Below are positions 7,878 to 15,999 of a DNA stretch of 64,000 nt, in pieces. Within the stretch, counting starts at the first letter, position 1, and each line of letters opens with the position of its first letter. Below the pieces are notes generated by a model, which saw only the letters and a program-made list of their open reading frames with translations, did not search any database and was not told where the DNA came from. The translations under genes were made by a program, and so were the position numbers. This DNA comes from Mycolicibacterium sediminis (GTDB lineage Bacteria > Actinomycetota > Actinomycetes > Mycobacteriales > Mycobacteriaceae): positions 6,186,642 to 6,250,641 of the forward strand of contig NZ_AP022588.1 in assembly GCF_010731735.1 (NCBI RefSeq). The letters run 5' to 3'.

Positions 7878-9661
7878 AGGGCGGCCTCCGCGAGATCGTC
7901 GTCCGCCGCCAGCAGGTAACGGTATTCCGGCACGTCGGCGAGCAGTTGGGCGTGGGTGCCCACGTGGGTGATGGTGCCGCCCTCGAGCAGTGCGACGCGG
8001 TCGGCGAGCAGCACCGTCGACGCCCGGTGGGCGACGACGACACCGGTGACGTCACCGAGCATGCGCTCCAGCGCCTCGGTCACGCGTGCCTCGGTGTGCA
8101 CGTCGAGGGCGGACAGGGTGTCGTCGAGGACCAGGATCGCCGGCTTGGCGAGGATCGCGCGGGCCAGCGAAAGGCGTTGCCGCTGACCGCCGGACAGGCT
8201 CATGCCCTGCTCGCCGATCCTGGTGTCGAGGCCGAACGGCAGGTCGTAGACGAAGTTCGCCGCGGCGACGTCGATCGCCTCGGCCAGCTGCTCCTCGGTG
8301 GCCGTCGGATTGCCGAGCCGAAGGTTCTCCGCCACCGACATCGAGAACAGCGTGGGATCCTCGAACGCCGTCGCCACCGCACTGCGCAGCGCGGTCAACG
8401 ACATGTCGCGGACGTCGATGCCGTCGACCAGGATCCTGCCCTCGCTGACGTCGTGCAGCCGCGAGAACAGCGACGCGAGAACGGACTTGCCCGATCCCGT
8501 CGAGCCGACGAGGGCGAGGGTCTCGCCCGGTTCGACCGTCACGCTCACGTGGCGCAGCGCGAAGGCGTCCGTGTCCGGGAACCGGAATCCGACGTCGACG
8601 AGTTCCAGCCTGCCGCCGTGCGGCACGTCGTCGATCGGTCCGTCGTGGATGTCGCGGGTGGCGTCGAAGACGTCGGCGACGCGATCGGCGGCGGTGAAGG
8701 ACTCCTGCGTCATCGACAGCAGGAAGCCCAGCGAGGCGATCGGCCACACCAGCGACAGCATCATCGTGATGAAGGCGACCAGCGTGCCCAGCGTCACCTG
8801 GCCCATGCCCGCGGCGTAGGCGCCGAACCCGAGCACCAGGATCAGCGTGATGTTGGGGATCACCTCGAGCAGCGTCCAGAACTTCGCGGACACCGCCACC
8901 TTGTTCACCTCGGTGTCGTACAGCGCGCGGGCCTTCTGGTCGAAGCGGTCGAACGAGTAGTCCTCGCGTCCGAACGACTTGACCACGCGCATGCCCAGCG
9001 CGGCCTCCTCGACGTCGGTCGCCACGTGACCGGCCTGGTCCTGCGACAGCCGCGACAGCTTGGTGAACTTGCGCTGGAAGTGCAGCACCGTCAACGTGAT
9101 CGGGACGACCGAGACGACGACCACGACGCCCAGCGGCCAGTACATCGACAGCAGGATGGCCGTCACCACGACGATCTGAATCAGGTTGAGCACCAGGAAG
9201 AGCAGCCCGAAGGAGAGGAACTGCCGGATGGCGCTGAGGTCGTTCATCACGCGGGACAGCAGCTGCCCCGACTGCCACCGGCCGTGGAACGACATGGGCA
9301 GGATCTGTAGCCGGGCGTAGAGGTCCTTGCGGATGTCCGCCTCGACGCCCAGCGTGGCGCGCGCGACGAGCCAGCGCCGGATGAACCACAGCAGCGCCTC
9401 GGTGATGCCGATGCCCATCGCGGCCGCGCCGAGCACCCAGAGGCCCTGCTGGTCCTGGTTGCGGATCGGGCCGTCGATGACCGCCCGCGTCATCAGCGGG
9501 ATGACGATGGTGGCACCGGTGCTGGCGAGCGCGATGATCGACATCAGCACCCACCGCCACCGGTACGGCAGCAGGTAGGGCAGCAGCCGGATCAGCGACG
9601 ACGAGCCACGGGCGACCGCGGGCGGCGGCGAGATCGCGGGCTCGCGAGACAGTCGTGTCAT
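7874..9661 (-). CDS. ABC exporter half-transporter, degenerate ATPase subunit of a heterodimer
   Basis: A 595-residue exporter with an N-terminal six-helix domain and a C-terminal ATPase. Walker A GSTGSGKS at 386-393, signature LSGGQ at 489-493, Walker B ILVLDDTLS with Asp514 where the catalytic Glu should be. The Q-loop is AFEDP, so Gln is replaced by Glu. These changes mark the non-hydrolytic site of a heterodimer whose active partner is the next gene downstream. Both junctions are 4-bp overlaps (ATGA upstream, GTGA downstream), so the three exporter genes are one translationally coupled operon. Confidence 0.88.
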   Translation of the reverse strand: MTRLSREPAISPPPAVARGSSSLIRLLPYLLPYRWRWVLMSIIALASTGATIVIPLMTRAVIDGPIRNQDQQGLWVLGAAAMGIGITEALLWFIRRWLVARATLGVEADIRKDLYARLQILPMSFHGRWQSGQLLSRVMNDLSAIRQFLSFGLLFLVLNLIQIVVVTAILLSMYWPLGVVVVVSVVPITLTVLHFQRKFTKLSRLSQDQAGHVATDVEEAALGMRVVKSFGREDYSFDRFDQKARALYDTEVNKVAVSAKFWTLLEVIPNITLILVLGFGAYAAGMGQVTLGTLVAFITMMLSLVWPIASLGFLLSMTQESFTAADRVADVFDATRDIHDGPIDDVPHGGRLELVDVGFRFPDTDAFALRHVSVTVEPGETLALVGSTGSGKSVLASLFSRLHDVSEGRILVDGIDVRDMSLTALRSAVATAFEDPTLFSMSVAENLRLGNPTATEEQLAEAIDVAAANFVYDLPFGLDTRIGEQGMSLSGGQRQRLSLARAILAKPAILVLDDTLSALDVHTEARVTEALERMLGDVTGVVVAHRASTVLLADRVALLEGGTITHVGTHAQLLADVPEYRYLLAADDDLAEAAL

Positions 9662-11535
9662 GCAGCGGCCCCGTCGCTGAACTGCGTCTCGTACAGACGC
9701 GTGTAGCGGCCCCGCCGGGCCAACAGCTGGGTGTGCGTCCCGCGCTCGACGATCCGGCCGTCCTCCACGACGAGGATGACGTCGGCGGCGCGGATCGTGG
9801 ACAACCGGTGGGCGATGACGATCGACGTCCGACCCGCCAGTGCCTCCGCCAGGGCCTGCTGCACGGCCGCCTCCGACTCCGAGTCCAGCGACGCCGTCGC
9901 CTCGTCGAGGACGACGACCCGCGACCGGCCGAGCAGCAGCCGCGCGATGGTCAGGCGCTGGCGCTGACCGCCGGAGAGCCGGTAGCCACGTTCACCCACG
10001 ATGGTGTCCAGACCATCGGGCATGTCGGCGATCACGTCGGCCAGGCGGGCCCGCCGCAGGGCCTCCCACAGCTCGTCGTCGGTCCGCTCGTCGGTGCCGA
10101 GGGTGAGGTTGGACCGGATCGACTCGTGGAACAGGTGGCCGTCCTGGGTGACCACGCCGACGGTGTCCTGCAGCGACTCGAAGGTCAGATCGCGCACGTC
10201 GACGCCCGCGAGCCGCACTGCACCGGACGACACGTCGTACAGCCGCGCCACCAGGGAGGCGGTGGTCGACTTGCCTGCGCCGGACGACCCGACGAGCGCC
10301 ACCATCTGACCGGGTTCGGCGCGGAACGAGATTCCATGCAGCACTTCGTCTCCGCCGCGGTCGTCGAGCACCGCGACCTCCTCGAGCGAGGCCAGCGACA
10401 CCTCGGTCGCCGAGGGGTAGCCGAACCGGACGTCGTCGAACTCGACGGTGACCGGGCCGTCGGGGACCGCGCGGGCGTCGGGCTTCTCCTGGATGAGCGG
10501 CACCAGGTCGAGGACCTCGAAGACGCGCTCGAAACTGACGAGCGCACTGGCGATCTCGACGCGGGCGTTGGCCAGCGCGGTGAGCGGCGCGTACAACCGG
10601 GTGAGCAGCAGTGCCAGCGAGACGATGGCCCCGGCCTCCAACTGCCCTCCGATCGCGAGCACGCCGCCCAGGCCGTAGACCAGTGCCAGCGCGAGCGCGG
10701 ACATCAACGTCAGCGAGCTGAGGAACGTCGCCTGCAGCATCGAGGTCTTGACGCCGATGTCGCGGACCCGACCGGCGCGGGTGGCGAACTCCTCGGATTC
10801 CCGCGCGGGGCTGCCGAAGAGCTTCACGAGCGTCGCGCCCGGCGCGGAGAAGCGCTCGGTCATCTGGGTGTTCATCGTCGCGTTGTTGATCGCGCTCTCG
10901 CGGCTCAGCGTCGCCATGGACCGGCCGATCCGGCGCGCGGGCAGCAGGAACAGCGGCGTCAGCAGGAGCGAGAGCAGCGTGATCTGCCACGAGATGCCCA
11001 GCATGACGACGAGCGTCAGCGTCAGGGTGACGACGTTCGACACGACGCCCGACAGCGTGTCGGAGAACGCGCGCTGGGCACCGATGACGTCGTTGCCCAG
11101 GCGGCTGACCAGCGCGCCGGTTCGGGTCCTGGTGAAGAAGGCGACGGGCATGCGCTGCACGTGGTCGAACACCGCGGTGCGCAGGTCCAGGATCAGGCCC
11201 TCGCCGATCGTCGACGACAGCCACCGGGTGAGCATCGTGACCGCGGTCTCCGCGAAGGCGACGGCGGCGATGATGGCGGCGATGACCACGACGGTCGCCG
11301 GCGCGCCACCGTTGACGATCGCGTCGACGACCTTGCCCGCCAGCAGCGGGGTCGCGACGGCGAGCAGCGCTCCGACGACGCTGACGCCGACGAAGAAGCC
11401 CAGCCTGCGGTGGTGCCGTGCGGAGAACTGCCAGATGCGTCGGAGCAGGCCGCGGTTCGCAAGCTCGCGCAGTTCACCGCCGCGTGCCCGGGTTTGCCGG
11501 TACAGCGTCTGTCGCGCGACGGTCTCCAAGTTCAT
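9658..11535 (-). CDS. ABC exporter half-transporter with canonical ATPase, first gene of the operon
   Basis: A 625-residue exporter with six predicted membrane helices and a complete ATPase: Walker A GSSGAGKS near residue 416, signature LSGGQ near 520, Walker B ending Asp-Glu near 544-545, and H-loop IAHRLST. All motifs are canonical, so it can work as a homodimer independently of the heterodimer encoded downstream. I chose ATG 11535; an in-frame TTG at 11559 would add eight residues and falls inside a palindrome. The stop overlaps the next start (ATGA). Likely substrates are drugs or lipids, but the sequence does not say which. Confidence 0.87.
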   Translation of the reverse strand: MNLETVARQTLYRQTRARGGELRELANRGLLRRIWQFSARHHRRLGFFVGVSVVGALLAVATPLLAGKVVDAIVNGGAPATVVVIAAIIAAVAFAETAVTMLTRWLSSTIGEGLILDLRTAVFDHVQRMPVAFFTRTRTGALVSRLGNDVIGAQRAFSDTLSGVVSNVVTLTLTLVVMLGISWQITLLSLLLTPLFLLPARRIGRSMATLSRESAINNATMNTQMTERFSAPGATLVKLFGSPARESEEFATRAGRVRDIGVKTSMLQATFLSSLTLMSALALALVYGLGGVLAIGGQLEAGAIVSLALLLTRLYAPLTALANARVEIASALVSFERVFEVLDLVPLIQEKPDARAVPDGPVTVEFDDVRFGYPSATEVSLASLEEVAVLDDRGGDEVLHGISFRAEPGQMVALVGSSGAGKSTTASLVARLYDVSSGAVRLAGVDVRDLTFESLQDTVGVVTQDGHLFHESIRSNLTLGTDERTDDELWEALRRARLADVIADMPDGLDTIVGERGYRLSGGQRQRLTIARLLLGRSRVVVLDEATASLDSESEAAVQQALAEALAGRTSIVIAHRLSTIRAADVILVVEDGRIVERGTHTQLLARRGRYTRLYETQFSDGAAA

Positions 11536-11549
11536 GTCATCACCGTAAA

Positions 11550-11595
11550 ACCTCAACAATAGGTGAGGTCAAACCATTTCCCAGCCGTGAAATGG
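11550..11595. promoter_or_regulatory. Two inverted repeats upstream of the ABC exporter operon
   Basis: ACCTCA at 11550-11555 pairs with TGAGGT at 11564-11569, and CCATTTC at 11574-11580 pairs with GAAATGG at 11589-11595. Both have an 8-bp spacer and lie within 60 bp of the first exporter start. They look like operators for a dimeric repressor. No regulator gene is adjacent, so the binding protein is unknown. Confidence 0.4.
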
Positions 11596-11655
11596 CATGC
11601 CGACCTCGTGAACCGCCCCCGACCCGAACATGGGATTACCCCCGTTTCGGGTGGT

Positions 11656-12141
11656 TCAGACCCTGCGAAGATCCTGTTCGACAGCTGTGACCTGCGTCGC
11701 GGACACGCCCCACGGTTCGGGCACCCCGATGCGGCGGTCCAGGTCCCACAGGACGCACTGCTCCCCCGGCGCTGCGACGACCGACCAGGCGACGACCGTG
11801 CGGCGGAGCTGCTCGGACATCGGGTCACCGGTGACCCCGGGCGGGGCCCCGCCGTCCGGGTGGTGATGCAGGAACCGGCCGTACGCCGACCGGCAGAACG
11901 CCGCGTACCTGGCCGTACAGAGGATGAAGCCGTGCCACGCCTCGTCGACGGCGTGCGACGGCATCCCGATGACCTCGCCGTCGTGTAGGGCCGCGGCGCA
12001 GCACCGCAGCCACTGACGCAGCCCCAGGTCGACCAACTCCCGCGGCTGCCACGGGCAGGTCCGGAACACCGCCTCGGGTAGTTCCAGATCGGCGACGGCG
12101 CCGTTCGCCCGGCGGACGGCCGAACCACGCCTGACGAGCAC
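11656..12141 (-). CDS. Small protein resembling the glycine-rich-domain (GRDP/DUF1399) family
   Basis: A 161-residue protein without signal peptide. The segment at about 65-95 (VDEAWHGFILCTARYAAF, then a His-rich FLHHHP) resembles the conserved W-H-x(2)-Y-x(2)-F-C / H-H-P core of glycine-rich domain-containing proteins. That family is poorly understood. Five cysteines and the histidine cluster could bind metal. Start is GTG at 12141. It diverges from a small Gly/Cys-rich membrane protein 46 bp away, which may be a functional partner. It lies upstream of the ABC exporters on the same strand, but a 120-bp gap with palindromes separates them. Confidence 0.6.
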   Translation of the reverse strand: MLVRRGSAVRRANGAVADLELPEAVFRTCPWQPRELVDLGLRQWLRCCAAALHDGEVIGMPSHAVDEAWHGFILCTARYAAFCRSAYGRFLHHHPDGGAPPGVTGDPMSEQLRRTVVAWSVVAAPGEQCVLWDLDRRIGVPEPWGVSATQVTAVEQDLRRV

Positions 12142-12187
12142 GTCGTCACCCTATGCGCGGACACCGCGAACGTCGTAGCCTTCGGCC

Positions 12188-12442
12188 ATGGGAGTGGCCG
12201 AGGTGCTCGTGGTGGTCGCCGTCGGGGTGTTCTTCTCGGCCCTCATGGTGGTGATGGTCCGCCGGCGCGACCGACGGCGGACCGCGTTCTGGGCGAGCGG
12301 CGGGGGCTCGGTCGCGGGCGGGACGTCGGGCCCCGGCGTGTACCACGCCACCGATGGCGGCGGCGGGAGCTGCGGTGGCGGCTCGTCGTGCGGTGGCGGC
12401 TCGTCGTGCGGAGGCGGTGGCTGCGGGGGCGGAAGCAGCTGA
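12188..12442 (+). CDS. Small membrane protein with a Gly/Cys-rich tail
   Basis: An 84-residue protein: one membrane helix at about residues 4-24, a basic stop (RRRDRRR), then a tail in which SCGGG-like units repeat and the last 25 residues are nearly all Gly, Ser and Cys. The topology suggests a cytoplasmic tail. Such tails occur beside GRDP-like proteins, and the divergent neighbour is one. Possible roles are metal binding or a modified small protein; neither is shown. Clean ATG start and no overlap with neighbours support a real gene. It ends 51 bp before prrA. Confidence 0.65.
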   Translation: MGVAEVLVVVAVGVFFSALMVVMVRRRDRRRTAFWASGGGSVAGGTSGPGVYHATDGGGGSCGGGSSCGGGSSCGGGGCGGGSS

Positions 12443-12493
12443 CCTCCGTTCCGGTCACGCGCCTCCCGCGATCGGGTGGTGCGATCAGGCAAG

Positions 12494-13204
12494 ATGAGCG
12501 CCATGGACAGCGGTGTGAGTTCACCCCGGGTGCTCGTGGTCGACGACGATCCCGACGTGCTCGCGTCGCTCGAGCGCGGCCTGCGGCTGTCCGGGTTCGA
12601 GGTGTTCACCGCGGTCGACGGGGCCGAGGCGCTGCGCAGCGCCACCGAGACCCGGCCCGACGCGATCGTCCTCGACATCAACATGCCCGTCCTCGACGGG
12701 GTGAGCGTGGTGACGGCCCTGCGCGCGATGGACAACGACGTGCCCGTCTGCGTGCTGTCGGCGCGCAGTTCGGTCGACGACCGGGTGGCGGGCCTGGAGG
12801 CCGGCGCCGACGACTACCTTGTCAAGCCGTTCGTGCTCGCCGAACTGGTGGCCCGGGTGAAGGCGCTGCTGCGCCGCCGCGGGTCGACCGCAACGTTCTC
12901 GTCGGAGACCATCTCGGTGGGCCCGCTCGAGGTGGACATCCCCGGTCGCCGCGCCCGCGTCAACGGCGCCGACGTCGACCTGACGAAGCGCGAGTTCGAC
13001 CTGCTGGCCGTCCTCGCCGAGCACAAGACGGCGGTGCTGTCCCGCGCGCAGCTGCTCGAGCTGGTGTGGGGTTACGACTTCGCCGCCGACACCAACGTGG
13101 TCGACGTGTTCATCGGGTACCTGCGCCGCAAGCTGGAGGCGGGCGGCGCGCCGCGACTGCTGCACACGGTGCGGGGCGTGGGGTTCGTGCTCAGGCAGCA
13201 GTAA
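12494..13204 (+). CDS. prrA: Response regulator PrrA (OmpR/PhoB class)
   Basis: A 236-residue response regulator almost identical in recognisable stretches to M. tuberculosis PrrA. Receiver domain residues 12-125 with the acidic pocket VDDDPD, phospho-acceptor Asp61 (IVLDINMP) and Lys in DYLVKPF. The C-terminal winged helix (about 140-235) includes LTKREFDLLAVL and HTVRGVGFVL. It is phosphorylated by PrrB, whose gene follows after 5 bp. In mycobacteria the pair adapts gene expression to host entry, nitrogen limitation and hypoxia. ATG at 12494 gives the known N-terminus; upstream in-frame codons are not conserved. Confidence 0.97.
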   Translation: MSAMDSGVSSPRVLVVDDDPDVLASLERGLRLSGFEVFTAVDGAEALRSATETRPDAIVLDINMPVLDGVSVVTALRAMDNDVPVCVLSARSSVDDRVAGLEAGADDYLVKPFVLAELVARVKALLRRRGSTATFSSETISVGPLEVDIPGRRARVNGADVDLTKREFDLLAVLAEHKTAVLSRAQLLELVWGYDFAADTNVVDVFIGYLRRKLEAGGAPRLLHTVRGVGFVLRQQ

Positions 13205-13209
13205 GGGCC

Positions 13210-14562
13210 GTGAACCTGCTGTCCAGGATCTTCCGCCGCACCCCGTCACTGCGGACGCGCGTGGCGTTCGCCACAGCCGTCGCCGCCGCGATCGTGGTGG
13301 GGATCGTGGGCACGATCGTCTGGATCGGCGTCACGAACGACCGCAAGGAACGTCTCGACCGCCGCCTCGACGAGGCCGCCGGATTCGCGATCCCGTTCCT
13401 CCCCCGCGGTCTTGACCAGATCCCGCGGTCCCCCAACGACGCCGACGCGGTCATCACCGTCCGGCAGGACGGCAACGTCACGTCCAACTCGCGGGTCATC
13501 CTGCCCGATCTCGAGCCGGGTTACGCCGACACCGTCGTGGGCGGCGTGCGGTACCGCGTCCGCACCGTCGAGTTCCGGGTGGCGGGCATCGACGCGCCGG
13601 AGATGTCGGTCGCCGTCGGCGCGACCTACGACTCCACGATCTCCGACACGAACAGCCTGCACCGTCGCGTCATCGTCATCTGCTCCTTCGCGATCGGCGC
13701 GGCAGCGGTGGCGGGCTGGCTGCTCGCGGCGTTCGCCGTGCGTCCGCTCAAGCGGCTGGCGCAGCAGACCCGCGCCATCGACCTCGGCGGTGACGAGCCC
13801 GACGTCGAGGTGCGCGGCGCGACGGAGGCCGTCGAGATCGCCGACGCCGTCAACGGCCTGGTGCAGCGCATCTGGGACGAGCAGGACCGGACGAAGTCGG
13901 CGCTGGAGTCGGCGCGCGACTTCGCCGCGGTGTCGTCGCACGAGTTGCGCACCCCGCTGACGGCGATGCGCACGAACCTCGAAGTGCTTGCGACGCTGGA
14001 CATGCCGGACGATCAGCGCAAGGAGGTCATCGGCGACGTCATCAGGACGCAGTCGCGGATCGAGGCGACGCTGTCGGCCCTCGAGCGGCTGGCACAGGGC
14101 GAGCTGTCGACGTCCGACGACCACGTCCCCGTCGACATCACCGAACTCCTGGACCGCGCCGCCCACGACGCCATGCGGGTCTACCCCGACCTCGACGTGT
14201 CACTGGCGCCCGCGCCCACGGTCATCATCCTGGGGCTGCCCGCCGGGCTGCGCCTGGCGGTCGACAACGCGATCGCCAACGCGGTCAAGCACGGCGGCGC
14301 GACGCGCGTCCAGTTGTCGGCGGTCAGTTCCCGGGCGGGTGTGGAGATCGCGGTCGACGACGACGGCGTCGGCATCCCCGAGGCGGAGCGCGAGGTGGTG
14401 TTCGACCGGTTCTCCCGAGGGTCGACGGCTTCGCATTCGGGCTCCGGCCTCGGATTGGCGCTGGTGGCCCAGCAGGCCGAATTGCACGGCGGGACGGCCA
14501 CTCTGGAGTCCAGCCCACTGGGCGGCGCCCGACTCCTGCTGCGGCTGCCCGGTCCGAGCTAG
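13210..14562 (+). CDS. prrB: Sensor histidine kinase PrrB
   Basis: A 450-residue sensor kinase matching mycobacterial PrrB. Membrane helices at about 16-40 and 152-177 enclose an extracytoplasmic sensor loop. A HAMP segment follows (about 178-230), then the H-box SSHELRTPL with the phosphorylated His244, the N-box DNAIANAVKHGG and the G-box GSGLGLAL. It autophosphorylates and passes phosphate to PrrA. GTG at 13210 gives the known N-terminus (NLLSRIFRRTPSLRTRV). The stop overlaps the convergent HTH gene by 4 bp. Confidence 0.97.
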   Translation: MNLLSRIFRRTPSLRTRVAFATAVAAAIVVGIVGTIVWIGVTNDRKERLDRRLDEAAGFAIPFLPRGLDQIPRSPNDADAVITVRQDGNVTSNSRVILPDLEPGYADTVVGGVRYRVRTVEFRVAGIDAPEMSVAVGATYDSTISDTNSLHRRVIVICSFAIGAAAVAGWLLAAFAVRPLKRLAQQTRAIDLGGDEPDVEVRGATEAVEIADAVNGLVQRIWDEQDRTKSALESARDFAAVSSHELRTPLTAMRTNLEVLATLDMPDDQRKEVIGDVIRTQSRIEATLSALERLAQGELSTSDDHVPVDITELLDRAAHDAMRVYPDLDVSLAPAPTVIILGLPAGLRLAVDNAIANAVKHGGATRVQLSAVSSRAGVEIAVDDDGVGIPEAEREVVFDRFSRGSTASHSGSGLGLALVAQQAELHGGTATLESSPLGGARLLLRLPGPS

Positions 14563-14837
14563 ATGGCCACCTGCTGATCGGTCGTCCCACGCCAGGCCGC
14601 GACGGCGTCCTGCAGGGACATGTCGAGGGCCTGACAGAGACCGACCACCGTGCCGAAACTGGGGCTGGGCATCCGACCGACCTCGATCTTGCGCAGGGTC
14701 TCCGGTGAGATACCGGCGTCACGGGCGACGGCCTCGGGATCGCGGCCGGCTCGGGCCGTCCTGATCAGCGAGCCCAGCCGTCGGCCTGCCGCCACCTGCT
14801 CGGGACTCAGCGGTACGCGCACCATGGGCGTCAGCAT
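14559..14837 (-). CDS. XRE-type helix-turn-helix repressor
   Basis: A 92-residue single-domain DNA-binding protein. Residues 17-75 form a lambda-repressor-like HTH: RRLGSLIRTARAG, then AVARDAGISPETLRKIEVGR and PSFGTVVGLCQAL. It is divergent from a methionine aminopeptidase gene. The 69-bp gap carries two copies of CGGTAT-N4-ATACCG 32 bp apart, one overlapping the likely -10 box of the aminopeptidase. The simplest reading is an autoregulated repressor that also controls the aminopeptidase. Start ATG 14837; ATG 14825 is possible. The stop overlaps prrB by 4 bp. Confidence 0.8.
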   Translation of the reverse strand: MLTPMVRVPLSPEQVAAGRRLGSLIRTARAGRDPEAVARDAGISPETLRKIEVGRMPSPSFGTVVGLCQALDMSLQDAVAAWRGTTDQQVAI

Positions 14838-14840
14838 AGC

Positions 14841-14888
14841 CGGTATTCAAATACCGGCACCTGTTACCGTGGCGGTATAACAATACCG
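14841..14888. promoter_or_regulatory. Twin palindromic operators in the HTH/MetAP divergent promoter
   Basis: CGGTATTCAAATACCG at 14841-14856 and CGGTATAACAATACCG at 14873-14888 share the pattern CGGTAT-N4-ATACCG. Their centres are 32 bp apart, three helical turns. The first copy extends to CCGGTATT/AATACCGG. The second contains TATAAC (14876-14881), a good -10 box for the plus-strand gene starting at 14907, so occupancy should block transcription. The divergent HTH protein is the obvious ligand. Confidence 0.75.
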
Positions 14889-14906
14889 ACGCTGAACGGA
14901 GCCCTC

Positions 14907-15692
14907 GTGATCGAACTGAAGACCGCCGACGAGATCGACAGGATGGCGGTCACCGGCCGATTCGTGGCGGATACCCTGGCGACGCTGTCGGCCGAGGCAG
15001 CGCCCGGGGTGAACCTGATGCAGCTCGAGCACCACGCCCGCACGCTGGTCGCCGACCGCGGCGCGACGTCCTGCTACTGGGACTACGCGCCATCCTTCGG
15101 TCGCGGCCCCTTCCGCAACGTCATCTGCCTGTCGGTGAACGACGCCGTGCTGCACGGCATGCCGCACGACTACGTCCTGCGCGACGGTGACGTCCTGACC
15201 CTGGACTTCGCGGTGTCGATCGACGGCTGGGTGGCCGATGCCGCGGTGACGGTCATCGTGGGCGACGCCGCCGACCCCGCGGACGTGGCGCTGATCGAGT
15301 CGACGCGCCGGGCGCTGGACGCCGGGATCGCCGCTGCGGTACCCGGCGGGCGGCTGGGCGACGTCTCCGCCGCGATCGGCCAGGTCGCCACCGACGCCGG
15401 CTATCGCGTCAACGCCGAATTCGGCGGCCACGGACTGGGCCGCACCATGCACGAGGACCCGCACGTCGCCAACCGCGGCCGGGCCGGACGGGGACTCGTG
15501 CTGCGGCCGGGGATGACCCTCGCGCTCGAACCGTGGTGGGCACGCGGCAGTGACCGCCTGGTCATGGACGGGGACGGCTGGACCCTGCGGTCGGCGGACG
15601 GATCGAACACCGCGCACACCGAGCACACCATCGCCGTCACCGAGGCCGGACCCCGCATCCTCACCCCGGCGCCGGTACGGCTAGTCGGGTGA
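14907..15692 (+). CDS. Type I methionine aminopeptidase paralogue under HTH control
   Basis: A 261-residue pita-bread metallopeptidase that removes N-terminal methionine. All ligands are present: Asp100, Asp111, His175, Glu208, Glu239, plus His83 and His182 of the active site. GTG at 14907 follows an ACGGAG ribosome site at a good distance. Mycobacteria already have housekeeping map genes elsewhere, and this window has a second paralogue at 34.5 kb. A dedicated repressor and twin operators suggest a conditional or specialised role, for example on particular substrates or with a different metal. The 3' end overlaps convergent arfC by 12 bp. Confidence 0.85.
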   Translation: MIELKTADEIDRMAVTGRFVADTLATLSAEAAPGVNLMQLEHHARTLVADRGATSCYWDYAPSFGRGPFRNVICLSVNDAVLHGMPHDYVLRDGDVLTLDFAVSIDGWVADAAVTVIVGDAADPADVALIESTRRALDAGIAAAVPGGRLGDVSAAIGQVATDAGYRVNAEFGGHGLGRTMHEDPHVANRGRAGRGLVLRPGMTLALEPWWARGSDRLVMDGDGWTLRSADGSNTAHTEHTIAVTEAGPRILTPAPVRLVG

Positions 15693-15839
15693 CTCGCCGT
15701 CCAGGATCGCGGCGCCCGCGCTGCGGCCCTTCTCGCGGACGGGGACCTCGCGCACGACGCGGCGCACGGTGAACGTCACGGTCAGCGCGCCGCCGAGCAC
15801 GAACGCCACCGCCGTCAACCACCAGTTCACGTCGCTCAT
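15681..15839 (-). CDS. ArfC-like small membrane protein, shortened
   Basis: A 52-residue protein starting MSDVNWWLTAVAFVLGGALT, one membrane helix (about 6-24) and a basic tail. The start (xxHVHWWLAGLAFTLG in the homologue I recall) matches ArfC, but M. tuberculosis ArfC has a long extra C-terminal region that is absent here. It follows arfB with an ATGA overlap, so the arf operon order is kept. ArfB and ArfC help ArfA function at acidic pH and ammonia release in M. tuberculosis. Its role with a shortened ArfA is unclear. Confidence 0.75.
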   Translation of the reverse strand: MSDVNWWLTAVAFVLGGALTVTFTVRRVVREVPVREKGRSAGAAILDGESPD

Positions 15840-15991
15840 TCGGCCGTCCCCACCTCACGCGAACCGGGCATCGCGTCGAGCGCCTCCTGCTCGCCGACGT
15901 ACGGGACCCAGATGGCGACCGCGAGCCACGCCACCAGCGAACCGGCCAGGAAGGCCGCGAGGTACCAGATCCACTGGGTCACGAAGTCCAT
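15836..15991 (-). CDS. arfB: ArfB-like small membrane protein
   Basis: A 51-residue protein: MDFVTQWIWYLAAFLAGSLV starts a single membrane helix (about residues 5-28), followed by a short acidic tail. It matches ArfB in start, length and position between arfA and arfC. ATG 15991 is 8 bp after the arfA stop, and its own stop overlaps arfC (ATGA). ArfB is an accessory of the ArfABC acid-response system. No enzymatic motif is present. Confidence 0.8.
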   Translation of the reverse strand: MDFVTQWIWYLAAFLAGSLVAWLAVAIWVPYVGEQEALDAMPGSREVGTAE

Positions 15992-15999
15992 GACGCTTC

